Positions 1-8,743 of a stretch of DNA of 64,000 nucleotides are shown piece after piece. The notes under the pieces were generated by a model, which had not been told where the DNA came from, ran no database searches, and worked only from the letters and a program-made list of their open reading frames with translations. The stretch covers positions 5,394,001 to 5,458,000 of the forward strand of contig NZ_CP030048.1 of assembly GCF_015291665.1 (NCBI RefSeq). Direction: 5' to 3'. The DNA is from Bradyrhizobium sp. CCBAU 53338. GTDB lineage: Bacteria > Pseudomonadota > Alphaproteobacteria > Rhizobiales > Xanthobacteraceae. Position numbers and translations under genes: made by a program. How positions within the stretch are numbered: position 1 is the stretch's first letter; every line of letters begins with the position of its first letter.

Positions 1-39
1 CGCAAGATCGGCGAAACGCTCGATCCCTCGGAAGGATAG
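1..39 (+). CDS. C-terminal end of an upstream gene (partial)
   Basis: The first 13 codons read without a stop as RKIGETLDPSEG followed by TAG. The composition looks like a genuine protein C-terminus. The gene starts outside the window and the fragment is too short to identify. It lies 19 bp upstream of the channel gene on the same strand, so the two may be cotranscribed. Confidence 0.35.
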   Translation, partial: RKIGETLDPSEG

Positions 40-58
40 GGAAACGCGCACGGCAATC

Positions 59-889
59 ATGGCGTCATACCGCGACAACACAAGGGGACATGGGCCGCTC
101 GATGTCATCGTCGTCCCATTTGATGCGTTGAAGACGAGGATTCGACAACTCTATGAGGGCGACACGCTGGGCTGCATCAAATTCCGATACGCCCTGCTCG
201 TGCTCGACATCATCACGGTTCTGTTCATCATCGCGACGTCGTTTCTACCGCGGACCAAGACGATCGAGTCGCTCGATGTCGTGTTCGGCGTCCTGATCCT
301 GGCGGACTTCGCCGCGCGGATGATCATCAGCCGACAGCCGCTGCGTGACCTCGCGCGTCTTTCGACCTGGACCGACATCGTCGTCATCATCTCGTTCCTT
401 GCGCCCTTGGCCGGAGAGGCCGGCGGCTTCCTGCGCGCATTCCGGACATTGCGGCTGCTGCGCGACTATCAGATGGTGGCACGGCTGCGGGTCGATAGCG
501 CCTTCTTTCGAAAAAATGAGGAGGTCGTCTTTGCGGTCGCCAATCTCGGCGTGTTTGTTTTCGTGATGACAGGGGTCGTCTACGAGACCCAGAAGTCTCA
601 CAATCCGCAAATCACCAATTATGCCGACGCGCTCTACTTCACGATCACCGCGCTGACCACGACCGGCTTCGGCGATATCACCTTGCCCGGCACTGTGGGA
701 CGCCTAATCACCGTCGTCATCATGATCTTCGGCGTGACTCTGTTCCTCAATCTCGCCAAAGCCCTGCTCGCGCCCTCCAAGGTGCGCTTCCCCTGCCCGG
801 TGTGCGGTCTCCAGCGCCATGACGTGGACGCCGTGCATTGCAAGGCGTGCGGAACGATATTGAACATTCCCGACGAGGGGATGGACTAG
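59..889 (+). CDS. voltage-gated-type ion channel with C-terminal zinc ribbon
   Basis: A 276-residue inner-membrane protein with a six-helix cation-channel layout. S1 lies around residues 44-62, and S4 carries arginines at every third position (R126, R129, R132, R135). The pore loop contains TTTGFGD (200-206), the potassium-type selectivity filter with Phe in place of the commoner Tyr (GFGD). S6 runs to about residue 235. After S6 there is a short cytosolic tail with two CxxC pairs (C246/C249 and C261/C264), which looks like a zinc ribbon. A potassium-selective voltage-gated channel is the simplest reading. The zinc ribbon is uncommon in this family and could sense metal or redox state, which is inference. 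The ATG at 59 has only a weak ribosome-binding site. Confidence 0.85.
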   Translation: MASYRDNTRGHGPLDVIVVPFDALKTRIRQLYEGDTLGCIKFRYALLVLDIITVLFIIATSFLPRTKTIESLDVVFGVLILADFAARMIISRQPLRDLARLSTWTDIVVIISFLAPLAGEAGGFLRAFRTLRLLRDYQMVARLRVDSAFFRKNEEVVFAVANLGVFVFVMTGVVYETQKSHNPQITNYADALYFTITALTTTGFGDITLPGTVGRLITVVIMIFGVTLFLNLAKALLAPSKVRFPCPVCGLQRHDVDAVHCKACGTILNIPDEGMD

Positions 890-953
890 ATGCCGCTGCG
901 CGTGCCTCCGGAAGTCTCCCTCGCCCGATCCGGGCGAGGGAGCGCAGCGTGCG

Positions 954-1778
954 TTATCGCTTATTCCAATCGATGATCCGGCTCTCATCGCCGTCGAACT
1001 CGTTGCTGCAGAAGGCGCCGCCCTGGAAGTGATCGCCGACCGGATCGGGCTTCAGCTTGGCCTGCTCGGCCATGGCGTGCGCGACGTGATCCTCGGAGCG
1101 GCCGATCGGGCGATAGCCGAACTCGTAGGCGCGGTGGTTGTCCCACCAGGCGCGCTCGTTCAGCGACACGCCGTAGAAGATCTCGAAATGAATGTCGGGA
1201 TGCTCCAGCCCGATCCGGCAGAGTTGCACCAGGTCTTCCGGCATCAGCCACATGGCGATACGGCGATGGTCGAGCGGGCGCTCGTCGCAATTGCCGATGC
1301 GGATGCAGGTGACCTTCAGCCCGTGCTTGTCGGCATAGAGCGCGCCGACAGCTTCGCCGAACACCTTGCTGACGCCGTAGCGGCCGTCCGGGCGCACGGT
1401 GACGTCGGTGTCGATCCTGCGGTGGCGCGGATAGAAGCCGACCGTGTGGTTCGACGAGGCGAACACCACGCGCTTGACGCCCTTGCGATACGCCGCCTCG
1501 AACAGATTGTAGCCACCGATGATGTTGGCCTGGAGAATGTCGTTCCAGGGGCCCTCGACCGAATAGCCGCCGAAATGGATGATGCCGTCGACGCCCTCGC
1601 AAATCGCCTCGCACTGTGCGAGGTCCGACAGGTCCGCCGCCTTGAACTGCTCGTTGGGCCCGAGATCCTTCGGCGCGCGGATGTCGCTGAGCAGGAGGTC
1701 CGGATAGATCGGCGGCAGCAATTTGCGCAGGCGCGTTCCGATCCCGCCCGAAGCTCCCGTCATCAAGATGCGCGGCAT
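954..1778 (-). CDS. NAD-dependent epimerase/dehydratase, uronate dehydrogenase-like
   Basis: A 274-residue short-chain dehydrogenase of the extended type. The Rossmann glycine motif is GASGGIG near the N-terminus and the catalytic pair is in RYGVSK (Tyr-x3-Lys). The segments GGYSVEGPW, NIIGGYNLFEAA, FASSNHTVGFYP and WWDN closely resemble Agrobacterium-type uronate dehydrogenase, which oxidises D-galacturonate or D-glucuronate to the aldarolactone with NAD. I chose the ATG at 1778 (MPRIL) because the Rossmann strand begins there; an in-frame start 12 codons upstream is less likely. It is divergent from an SMP-30 lactonase, which fits a sugar-acid oxidation step. Substrate is inferred from similarity only. 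Confidence 0.8.
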   Translation of the reverse strand: MPRILMTGASGGIGTRLRKLLPPIYPDLLLSDIRAPKDLGPNEQFKAADLSDLAQCEAICEGVDGIIHFGGYSVEGPWNDILQANIIGGYNLFEAAYRKGVKRVVFASSNHTVGFYPRHRRIDTDVTVRPDGRYGVSKVFGEAVGALYADKHGLKVTCIRIGNCDERPLDHRRIAMWLMPEDLVQLCRIGLEHPDIHFEIFYGVSLNERAWWDNHRAYEFGYRPIGRSEDHVAHAMAEQAKLKPDPVGDHFQGGAFCSNEFDGDESRIIDWNKR

Positions 1779-1867
1779 GTCTTTCCTCGTCTTTGGTGAC
1801 CGATTTGCCGTCACGTGTCTCTAATGATAGCAGGATTGTCCAGAGGGAACGAAACGAGAGAACCGGC

Positions 1868-2845
1868 ATGAATGAGGCATCGTCCCACAATCAGGAGCGG
1901 TCAGGCTGGCGGCCGGCGAGCTACTATCCCGATCCGGCCATTCACGCGCTCGATCCCCGCTTCGAGAAATACTGGTTGAAACTCTCGGCGGTGGAACGGC
2001 TGGCGACCGGCCTGCGTTGGGCCGAGGGTCCGGTGTGGTTCGGCGACGGGCGCTATCTGCTTTGCAGCGATATCCCGAACCAGCGCATCATCAAGTGGGA
2101 GGAAGAGACCGGCGCGGTCTCGAACTTCCGTAAGCCCTCCAATTTCGCCAATGGCAACACCAGGGATCGCCAGGGCCGCTTGGTGACTTGCGAGCACGGC
2201 GGCCGTCGCGTGACCCGCACGGAGCATGACGGCGAGATCACCGTGCTGATGGATCAATTCAATGGCAAGCGGCTGAACTCGCCGAACGATGTCGTTGTTA
2301 AATCGGACGGCTCGATCTGGTTCACCGATCCGATCTTCGGCATCCTCGGCAATTACGAGGGCTACAAGTCCGAGCCCGAGATCAACATGAACGTCTACAG
2401 GCTCGACCCCGAGACCCGCAAGGCCACCGTCGTGGCCGAGGGGGTGCTCGGGCCGAACGGGCTCGCCTTCTCACCGGACGAGAAAATCCTCTACCTCATC
2501 GAGTCCCGCGGCGTGCCGACCCGCAAAATTCTCGCCTATGACGTCTCGCCTTCCGGCGACAAGCTTTCGAACAAGCGCGTCTTCGTCGATGCCGGCCCCG
2601 GCACGCCGGACGGTTTCCGCGTCGACATCGACGGCAATCTCTGGTGCGGCTGGGGCATGGGCGATCCCGAGCTCGACGGCGTCGTGGTGTTCGCACCCGA
2701 CGGCGTCATGATCGGCCGCATCGCGCTGCCCGAGCGCTGCGCCAATCTCTGCTTCGGCGGCGTCAAGCGCAACCGCCTGTTCATGGCGGCGAGCCAGTCG
2801 ATCTACGCGCTGTATGTGAATACGCAGGGCGCGGTGGGGGGATAG
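1868..2845 (+). CDS. SMP-30/gluconolactonase-family lactonase
   Basis: A 325-residue predicted six-bladed beta-propeller of the SMP-30/gluconolactonase/LRE family. Family segments visible include LRWAEGPVWFGDGRYLLCSDIPN (the Glu of the metal site), SPNDVVVKSDGSIWFTDPIFG, GPNGLAFSPDEKILYL and GTPDGFRVDIDGNLW (the Asn and Asp metal ligands). Enzymes of this family hydrolyse sugar lactones using a divalent metal. The ATG at 1868 has a purine-rich site (GAGAG) upstream; in-frame codons before it lie inside the divergent neighbour's promoter region. Its head-to-head placement with the uronate dehydrogenase-like gene suggests that it opens the lactone made by that enzyme, although this pairing is inferred. 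Confidence 0.85.
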   Translation: MNEASSHNQERSGWRPASYYPDPAIHALDPRFEKYWLKLSAVERLATGLRWAEGPVWFGDGRYLLCSDIPNQRIIKWEEETGAVSNFRKPSNFANGNTRDRQGRLVTCEHGGRRVTRTEHDGEITVLMDQFNGKRLNSPNDVVVKSDGSIWFTDPIFGILGNYEGYKSEPEINMNVYRLDPETRKATVVAEGVLGPNGLAFSPDEKILYLIESRGVPTRKILAYDVSPSGDKLSNKRVFVDAGPGTPDGFRVDIDGNLWCGWGMGDPELDGVVVFAPDGVMIGRIALPERCANLCFGGVKRNRLFMAASQSIYALYVNTQGAVGG

Positions 2846-2881
2846 GCACGCGACCTGAGCCTCGCGCGCAAGGATCAAACG

Positions 2882-2913
2882 AAAAACGCCGGAGCGGTTT
2901 CCCGCCCCGGCGT
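2882..2913 (-). terminator. Rho-independent terminator of the aldehyde dehydrogenase gene
   Basis: Arms ACGCCGG (2886-2892) and CCGGCGT (2907-2913) enclose a further GCGG/CCGC stem. On the minus strand the hairpin is followed by a TTTTT run (2882-2886). It lies between the convergent lactonase and aldehyde dehydrogenase genes and best fits the leftward transcript. Confidence 0.75.
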
Positions 2914-2935
2914 CATTCTGTTTGCGCTCTACCGC

Positions 2936-4366
2936 TTACGCTGCGTTGAAGCCGGCCACCGCCTTCACTTCGAGGAAGTCCTCGAGGCCGTACTTGCCCC
3001 ACTCGCGGCCGTTGCCCGACTGCTTGTAGCCACCGAACGGCGCGGTGCGGTCGTTGGGCACGCCCTGGAGGTTGACGTTGCCGGCGCGGATCTGGCGACC
3101 GACGCGCTTGGCGTCCTCGACCGACGCGCCGGAGACGTAACCAGCGAGGCCATAGGGCGTGTCGTTGGCGATGTGCACGGCGTCGGCTTCGTCCTTGGCG
3201 CCGAGGATGGTCAGCACCGGTCCGAAGATTTCTTCGCGGGCGATCGTCATCTCGGGGGTGACGTCGGCGAAGATGGTCGGACGGACATAGAAGCCTTTAT
3301 TGACGCCTTCGGGCAGGCCCGGGCCGCCGGCGACGAGCGTTGCGCCCTCGTCGATGCCCTTCTTGATCAGCGCCTGGATCTTGTCCCACTGGCCGCGGTT
3401 GACCACGGGGCCGATCGTCGTGCCTTCCCCGCGCGGATCGCCCGCCTTGGTCTTGTCGGCGACGGCCTTCGCGATCGCGGCGACTTCCTTCATCTTCGAC
3501 AGCGGCACGATCATGCGCGAAGGCGCGTTGCAGGACTGGCCGGAGTTGTTGAACATGTGCATCACGCCGCCGGTCACCGCCTTGGTGAGGTCTGCACCTT
3601 CGAGGATGACGTTGGGCGACTTGCCACCCAGCTCCTGGCTGACGCGCTTCACGGTCGGCGCCGCGCGCTTGGCGACGTCGATGCCGGCGCGGGTCGAGCC
3701 GGTGAAGGAGATCATGTCGATGTCGGGGTGCTCGCTCATGGCGGCGCCGACCTCGGGGCCGAGGCCGTTGACGAGGTTGAACACGCCCTTCGGCACGCCG
3801 GCTTCATGGAGGATTTCCGCAAAAATCAAAGCCGAGGTCGGGGTGAACTCGCTGGGCTTCAGGATCATGGTGCAGCCGGCCGCGAGCGCGGGTGCGACCT
3901 TGCAGGCGATCTGGTTGAGCGGCCAGTTCCAGGGCGTGATCATGCCGACCACGCCGATCGGCTCGCGCAGCACCATGGCGGTGCCGACCGGCTCCTCGAA
4001 ATGATAGTTCTTGAGCACATCGAGCGTGGTCATGAGATGGCCAAGGCCGGCGCCGGCCTGGAGCTTTTCCGCCATCGGCAGCGGCGCGCCCATCTCGTCG
4101 GAAACGGCGGCGCCGATCTCCTTGAGACGGCCTTTGTAGATCTCGATCACCTTGGTGAGCAGCGCGACGCGCTCTTCACGGCTGGTCTGGGAGAAAGTCG
4201 CGAAGGCACGCTTGGCGGCGGCAACCGCCTTGTCCACATCGGCCTTGGATCCGAGCGCAACCTCGTACATCGCCTCTTCCGTCGCGGGGTTCACCACGGC
4301 GGTGGACTTCTTGACGGCGGGATCGACCCAGGCGCCGTCGATGTAGAATTGCATGCGATTGACCAT
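2936..4366 (-). CDS. NAD(P)-dependent aldehyde dehydrogenase
   Basis: A 476-residue class-I-type aldehyde dehydrogenase. The cofactor region has the TPWNWP and FTGST motifs, the general base glutamate is in QELGGKSPN, and the nucleophilic cysteine is in NNSGQSCNAPSR. The C-terminal EEIFGPV and PFGGYKQSG segments are also present. It oxidises an aldehyde to the carboxylic acid in the cytosol; sequence alone does not give the substrate. The ATG at 4366 is preceded by AGAGG and gives the normal family N-terminus (MQFYIDGAW). A longer in-frame reading upstream is not family-like. It is a single-gene unit with its own terminator downstream. Confidence 0.92.
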   Translation of the reverse strand: MVNRMQFYIDGAWVDPAVKKSTAVVNPATEEAMYEVALGSKADVDKAVAAAKRAFATFSQTSREERVALLTKVIEIYKGRLKEIGAAVSDEMGAPLPMAEKLQAGAGLGHLMTTLDVLKNYHFEEPVGTAMVLREPIGVVGMITPWNWPLNQIACKVAPALAAGCTMILKPSEFTPTSALIFAEILHEAGVPKGVFNLVNGLGPEVGAAMSEHPDIDMISFTGSTRAGIDVAKRAAPTVKRVSQELGGKSPNVILEGADLTKAVTGGVMHMFNNSGQSCNAPSRMIVPLSKMKEVAAIAKAVADKTKAGDPRGEGTTIGPVVNRGQWDKIQALIKKGIDEGATLVAGGPGLPEGVNKGFYVRPTIFADVTPEMTIAREEIFGPVLTILGAKDEADAVHIANDTPYGLAGYVSGASVEDAKRVGRQIRAGNVNLQGVPNDRTAPFGGYKQSGNGREWGKYGLEDFLEVKAVAGFNAA

Positions 4367-4520
4367 CGTTAACCTCTTCTTGGGGGCTTGGAGGGGGCGT
4401 TTCGGCAGGCATCCTTGCACGAAAGCGCCAGCAATTGAACCCGCCATATGCGGGGCCAGCGTTGCGGCGGACGGAGGTTATATGAGCCGATGGCGGGAAC
4501 GTGGCAAGGCTCCCTCGGAT

Positions 4521-4620
4521 GTCATTCCGGACGCGCCCCTTTGGCGCGGGCCCGGAATCCATACTCCCGATCGTGGTTATGGATTCCGGGCCCGACGCTA
4601 CGCGTCGCCCCGGAACGACG
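4521..4620. repeat. intergenic palindromic element
   Basis: Two perfect 17-bp arms (4547-4563 and 4578-4594) are separated by 14 bp. They are flanked by a second pair of imperfect inverted segments beginning GTCATTCCGG and ending CCGGAACGAC. This matches the style of short palindromic elements dispersed between genes in bradyrhizobial genomes. No coding sequence is visible between 4367 and 4635. Confidence 0.75.
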
Positions 4621-4635
4621 AGGAGGTTACTTCCA

Positions 4636-6999
4636 CTACACAGCCATCTTCCGATGCAGCACCGGCGCACCGGCGGTGAGACTTTCCGCCGCATCGATGA
4701 TCGCATTGGCGTCGATGCCGTAGTGGCGGTAGAGGTCGGCGATGGTGCCGGTCTGGCCGAACTGCTCGACGCCAAGCGCCTCGACGCGGTGGCCACGAAC
4801 GCTGCCGAGCCAGCCGAGCGCGGAGGGATGGCCGTCGATCACGGTCACGATGCCGCAGTCGCGCGGCAGCGGCGCCAGCAGTTTCTCGATGTGGCTGAGA
4901 TGCTGCACGCCGCGCCTGTCGCGCCGCAATTTCCGTGCGGCGGTCCATCCCGCATGCAGGCGATCGGCCGAGGTAATCGCGAGCAGGCCGATGTCGCGCC
5001 TGTTCTCACCGATGAAGCCGGTCGCCTCGATCGCTTCCGGCGCAACCGCGCCGGTATAGGCGATCACGAGTTCGGCATTGGGGCCGGGCTTGCGCAGCCA
5101 ATAGGCGCCGTCGGTGATGCCCTGTTGCAGCTCCGGCGTCATGATGCGTTGAGCCTGCTCGATCGACCGCGTCGAGAGCCGCAAGTACACCGAACCGCCC
5201 TCGCCCGGATCGCGCTGCATGTGCTCGAAGCCCCATCCCATGATCACGGCGAGCTCGTCGACGAAAGCAGGCTCGAACGAGGCGAGCCCGTCCTGCGCCA
5301 TCCCGATCAGTGGTGTTGCGATCGACTGGTGCGCGCCCCCTTCGGGCGCGAGCGTGATGCCTGACGGCGTCGCCGCCACCATGAAGCGCGCATCCTGGTA
5401 GCAGGCGTAGTTCAGCGCATCGAGGCCGCGCTCGATGAAGGGATCGTAGAGCGTGCCGACCGGCAAGAGGCGCGCGCCGTTGATCTGGTGCGACAGGCCG
5501 AGCGCCGAGAGCATGATGAACAGGTTCATCTCGGCAATGCCGAGCTCGAGATGCTGGCCCTTCGGCGAGAACTCCCAGTTGAAGGTGGACGGAATTTTCT
5601 CGCTGCGGAATAAGTCCGCTTTCTCGCCGCGCGCGAACAGGCCGCGCCGGTTCACCCACGGGCCGAGATTGGTCGAAACCGTGACGTCGGGCGACGTCGT
5701 GACGATGCGTTTTGCCAGTTCGCTGTCGCCGCGCGCGATCTCGTTCAGCACGAGGCCGAAGCCCTGCTGCGTGGACATCTGCGGCGACGGCTTGAACGCG
5801 AGTTGGGCGGGCACCTCGACGACGGGCGCAGTCAGCCGGCGGCCATCCCGGTTGAACGGCACGCCCGCCAGGAAGGCATCGAGCTCGGCGGCGTCTTGCG
5901 TCAGGCCTTCATACTTGTCCCATTCATGGCCGGGGCGGATGTTCTGGCTCTCGCGATATTTCTCCATCTGCGCGACCGTCATCAGGCCGGCATGGTTGTC
6001 CTTGTGGCCCTGGAACGGCAGGCCGACGCCCTTGATGGTGTAGGCGATGAAGCAGACCGGGCGGTCATGGTCGATGGACTCGAACGCCTCGACCATGCTC
6101 GCCATGTCGTGGCCGCCGAGATTCGACATCAGCGCGAGCAGTTCCTCGTCGCTGCGCTTGTCGATCAATTTCGTGATCGGGCCCTGGTCGCCGATCTCGT
6201 CATGCAGATGCTTGCGGAAGGCGGCGCCGCCCTGGAAGCACAGCGCGGCGTAGAGCGCGTTCGGGCAATTGTCGATCCAGCGTTTCAGCGCCTCGCCGCC
6301 GGACTCGGCAAAAGCCTCGCGCATCAGGCGGCCGTATTTCACGATGACGACGTCCCAGCCGAAATTGCGGAACATCGTCTCGAACTTTTCCCATAGCCCT
6401 TCGCGCACGACGGCGTCGAGCGATTGCCTGTTGTAGTCGACCACCCACCAGGTGTTGCGCAGGCCGTGCTTCCACCCCTCCGCGAGGGCCTCGAAAATGT
6501 TGCCCTCGTCCATCTCGGCATCGCCGACGAGGGCGATCATCCGCCCCTCGCGGCGATCCTTCATCCAGCCATGCGCCTTGACGTAGTCCTGCACCAGCGA
6601 GGCGAACAACGTCTGCGCCACGCCGAGGCCGACCGAACCGGTCGAGAAATCGATATCGTCGACATCCTTGGTGCGCGAGGGATAGGACTGCGCGCCCTTG
6701 AAGCCGCGAAAGTTCTCCAGCTTCTCGCGGCTCTGCCGGCCGAACAGATACTGGATGGCGTGAAACACCGGGCTCGCATGCGGCTTCACCGCGACGCGAT
6801 CCTCCGGGCGCAGCACATGGAAATACAGCGCCGACATGATGGTCGCGAGCGAGGCTGACGAAGCCTGGTGGCCGCCGACCTTGAGGCCGTCGGTGTTGGG
6901 GCGGATGTGGTTGGCGTGATGGATGGTCCATGACGACAGCCACAGCGCCTTGCGGGCCAGTGCAGTCAGCGTGTCGAGGCGGGCGGAATCAACGGGCAT
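4636..6999 (-). CDS. AceE/transketolase-like thiamine diphosphate enzyme
   Basis: A 787-residue thiamine diphosphate enzyme resembling the homodimeric pyruvate dehydrogenase E1 (AceE), but about 100 residues shorter. N-terminal features include GHQASSASLATIM and the cofactor motif starting GDAEMDEGN and ending VDYN about 30 residues later. The pyrimidine-binding domain follows (ELGIAEMNLF), then the C-terminal transketolase domain. The ATG at 6999 is preceded by GGGAG; an in-frame start 22 codons earlier would run into the divergent regulator's control region. No E2 or E3 gene is adjacent. It is divergent from an Lrp/AsnC regulator, a pairing that suggests amino-acid or keto-acid-responsive control. 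It could be a 2-oxo-acid dehydrogenase E1 or a true transketolase; the substrate is unresolved. Confidence 0.85.
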   Translation of the reverse strand: MPVDSARLDTLTALARKALWLSSWTIHHANHIRPNTDGLKVGGHQASSASLATIMSALYFHVLRPEDRVAVKPHASPVFHAIQYLFGRQSREKLENFRGFKGAQSYPSRTKDVDDIDFSTGSVGLGVAQTLFASLVQDYVKAHGWMKDRREGRMIALVGDAEMDEGNIFEALAEGWKHGLRNTWWVVDYNRQSLDAVVREGLWEKFETMFRNFGWDVVIVKYGRLMREAFAESGGEALKRWIDNCPNALYAALCFQGGAAFRKHLHDEIGDQGPITKLIDKRSDEELLALMSNLGGHDMASMVEAFESIDHDRPVCFIAYTIKGVGLPFQGHKDNHAGLMTVAQMEKYRESQNIRPGHEWDKYEGLTQDAAELDAFLAGVPFNRDGRRLTAPVVEVPAQLAFKPSPQMSTQQGFGLVLNEIARGDSELAKRIVTTSPDVTVSTNLGPWVNRRGLFARGEKADLFRSEKIPSTFNWEFSPKGQHLELGIAEMNLFIMLSALGLSHQINGARLLPVGTLYDPFIERGLDALNYACYQDARFMVAATPSGITLAPEGGAHQSIATPLIGMAQDGLASFEPAFVDELAVIMGWGFEHMQRDPGEGGSVYLRLSTRSIEQAQRIMTPELQQGITDGAYWLRKPGPNAELVIAYTGAVAPEAIEATGFIGENRRDIGLLAITSADRLHAGWTAARKLRRDRRGVQHLSHIEKLLAPLPRDCGIVTVIDGHPSALGWLGSVRGHRVEALGVEQFGQTGTIADLYRHYGIDANAIIDAAESLTAGAPVLHRKMAV

Positions 7000-7080
7000 G
7001 GCAATGTGCTCCCGGAAAACAGGTTGCGACGATGATACGCCTGCAGCGGGCGCCAAACTTCTCAATTTTTTGCGCCATAC

Positions 7081-7094
7081 CCCCGAATATTGGG
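7081..7094. promoter_or_regulatory. candidate Lrp-type operator
   Basis: An AT-centred dyad, CC-n-AATATT-n-GG, lies in the 137-bp gap between the divergent AceE-like and Lrp-family genes. Lrp/AsnC proteins often bind imperfect AT-centred dyads next to their own gene. The assignment rests on position and symmetry only. Confidence 0.35.
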
Positions 7095-7136
7095 ATACTT
7101 TACCAAGACAGAACGCTAGAAGCAGGTTTCATCCCA

Positions 7137-7598
7137 ATGCCCGAGCTCGACGCCATCGACCGCAAGATTCTCAGCCACCTCCAGACCGACAGCCGGCTGA
7201 CCATGCAGGAACTCGCCGACAAGGTCGGGCTCTCGGTCTCGCCCTGCCATCGCCGGGTGAAACTGCTCGAGGAGCGCGGCGTGATCTCGCGCTACATCGC
7301 CACCGTTGACCAGAAGGCGCTGGGTCTGCATGTCAGCGTCTTCATCTCGATCAAGCTGGCGCGGCAGAAGGAGGAGGACCTCAACCGCTTCGCCCGTGCC
7401 ATCTCGAAATGGGACGAGGTGCTGGAGTGCTATCTGATGACCGGCAACCGCGACTATCTGCTCCGCGTCGTCGTCGCCGACCTCGCCTCCTACGAGACCT
7501 TCCTGAAGACCAAGCTGACGCGGCTCGACGGCATCGCCTCGATCGAGTCCAGTTTTGCGCTCAGCCAGGTCAAATATTCGATCGCGCTGCCGGTGTGA
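7137..7598 (+). CDS. Lrp/AsnC-family transcriptional regulator
   Basis: A 153-residue regulator of normal family length. An N-terminal winged helix-turn-helix (LDAIDRKILSHLQTDSRLTM, then LADKVGLSVSPCHRRVKLLEERGVI) is followed by the RAM/AsnC ligand-binding domain. The latter includes the VLECYLMTGNRDYLLRV motif that forms the effector pocket. The ATG at 7137 (MPELDAID) starts exactly at the HTH domain. Placed head to head with the AceE-like gene, it probably regulates that gene and itself in response to an amino acid. Confidence 0.9.
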   Translation: MPELDAIDRKILSHLQTDSRLTMQELADKVGLSVSPCHRRVKLLEERGVISRYIATVDQKALGLHVSVFISIKLARQKEEDLNRFARAISKWDEVLECYLMTGNRDYLLRVVVADLASYETFLKTKLTRLDGIASIESSFALSQVKYSIALPV

Positions 7599-7603
7599 CG
7601 GCC

Positions 7604-8683
7604 TCACCGCCACGGCTGCACGATGATCTTGGTGTGCGCCTCGGGATTGGCGAGATCGGCGAACGCCTTGGCGACGCCGTCGATGCCCACTTCCGCCGTC
7701 ACCATCGCTGCGGCATCCACCTGCCCTTCGGCGATCAGGCGCAGCGACGCTGCAAACTCATCCGGCGTGTAGCCGAGCACGTACTGGACGTTGAGCTCCT
7801 TCATGATGCCGAGCATGGGCTCGTTTTTGTCGCTCTCCATGCAGACGCCGACCACGACGACCTTCGCATCGCGCGGCGCGCCCTCGAACACCTGCTGCAG
7901 CAGACCGGGCACGCCGACGCATTCGAAGATGATTGCCGGCTTCAGCGCCGGCAGCATGGCCTGGAACGGCGGTCGCGCCGCCTTCTCCGCCTCCGACATC
8001 TGCGCGTGCTCGGCCCAGGTTGCGTAGGGCTGCGACACCTTGGGATCGACGACGATGTCGGCGCCGAGCTTGGTGGCGAGCGCGCGGCGCGCCGGCGAAT
8101 AGTCGGCCGCGACGATCGGATGCAGGCCCTTGATCCTGAGCGCGGCGATCACGGCGAGCCCGACCGGGCCGCATCCAATCACGAGCGGCACCTCACCTCC
8201 ACGGATGTCGGCTTTTTCGACCGCGTGAACGCCGACGGCGAGCGGCTCGGTCAGCGCGGCGTGTTCGGGCGCAAGGCCGTTCGGCACTTCCAGCAGCAGC
8301 GGCTCACTGAGCAGCATCTGTTCCGCATAGCCACCGACGAAGTCGTTGGAGTAGCCGATGCCCTTGATGCCCTCGGGCGTCAGCAGCGCCGGCAGCGAGC
8401 ACACATGCGTGCCAGGCTTGAGCTTGCGTACAGTGCCGGGGCCGTAGTCGACAATCTCGCAGCAGAACTCGTGGCCGAACACGACGTCGCGCGACAGATC
8501 CATCGCCGGTCGCCCGGTCTTCTTCGCCATTTCCACCATTCGTGGGGCATGCTGGCGCGCGTGCAGATCGGAACCGCAGATGCCGCAGACGAGCGTCTTG
8601 ACCAGTACCTGGCCGGGGCCGGGCTTCGGCTCGGCCATATGACCGACGACAATCTCACCGTTCCTGAAAATCGCAGCGCGCAT
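7604..8683 (-). CDS. zinc-type alcohol dehydrogenase without the structural zinc lobe
   Basis: A 359-residue medium-chain dehydrogenase. Catalytic zinc ligands are recognisable in CGICGSDLH and GHEF, and the NAD(P)-binding fold has VIGCGPVGLAVIAAL. The segment that normally holds four structural-zinc cysteines (THVCSLPALLTPEG) contains only one, so this member appears to lack the structural zinc. The start at 8683 (MRAAIF) gives the usual N-terminus. It is convergent with the Lrp gene, with only a few bases between them. Substrate unknown. Confidence 0.88.
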   Translation of the reverse strand: MRAAIFRNGEIVVGHMAEPKPGPGQVLVKTLVCGICGSDLHARQHAPRMVEMAKKTGRPAMDLSRDVVFGHEFCCEIVDYGPGTVRKLKPGTHVCSLPALLTPEGIKGIGYSNDFVGGYAEQMLLSEPLLLEVPNGLAPEHAALTEPLAVGVHAVEKADIRGGEVPLVIGCGPVGLAVIAALRIKGLHPIVAADYSPARRALATKLGADIVVDPKVSQPYATWAEHAQMSEAEKAARPPFQAMLPALKPAIIFECVGVPGLLQQVFEGAPRDAKVVVVGVCMESDKNEPMLGIMKELNVQYVLGYTPDEFAASLRLIAEGQVDAAAMVTAEVGIDGVAKAFADLANPEAHTKIIVQPWR

Positions 8684-8743
8684 CCGGCTCCTCCCCATTC
8701 GTTGGAACCGTTGATAGCACGAAGCGGGATGCGTGGACTTGCG

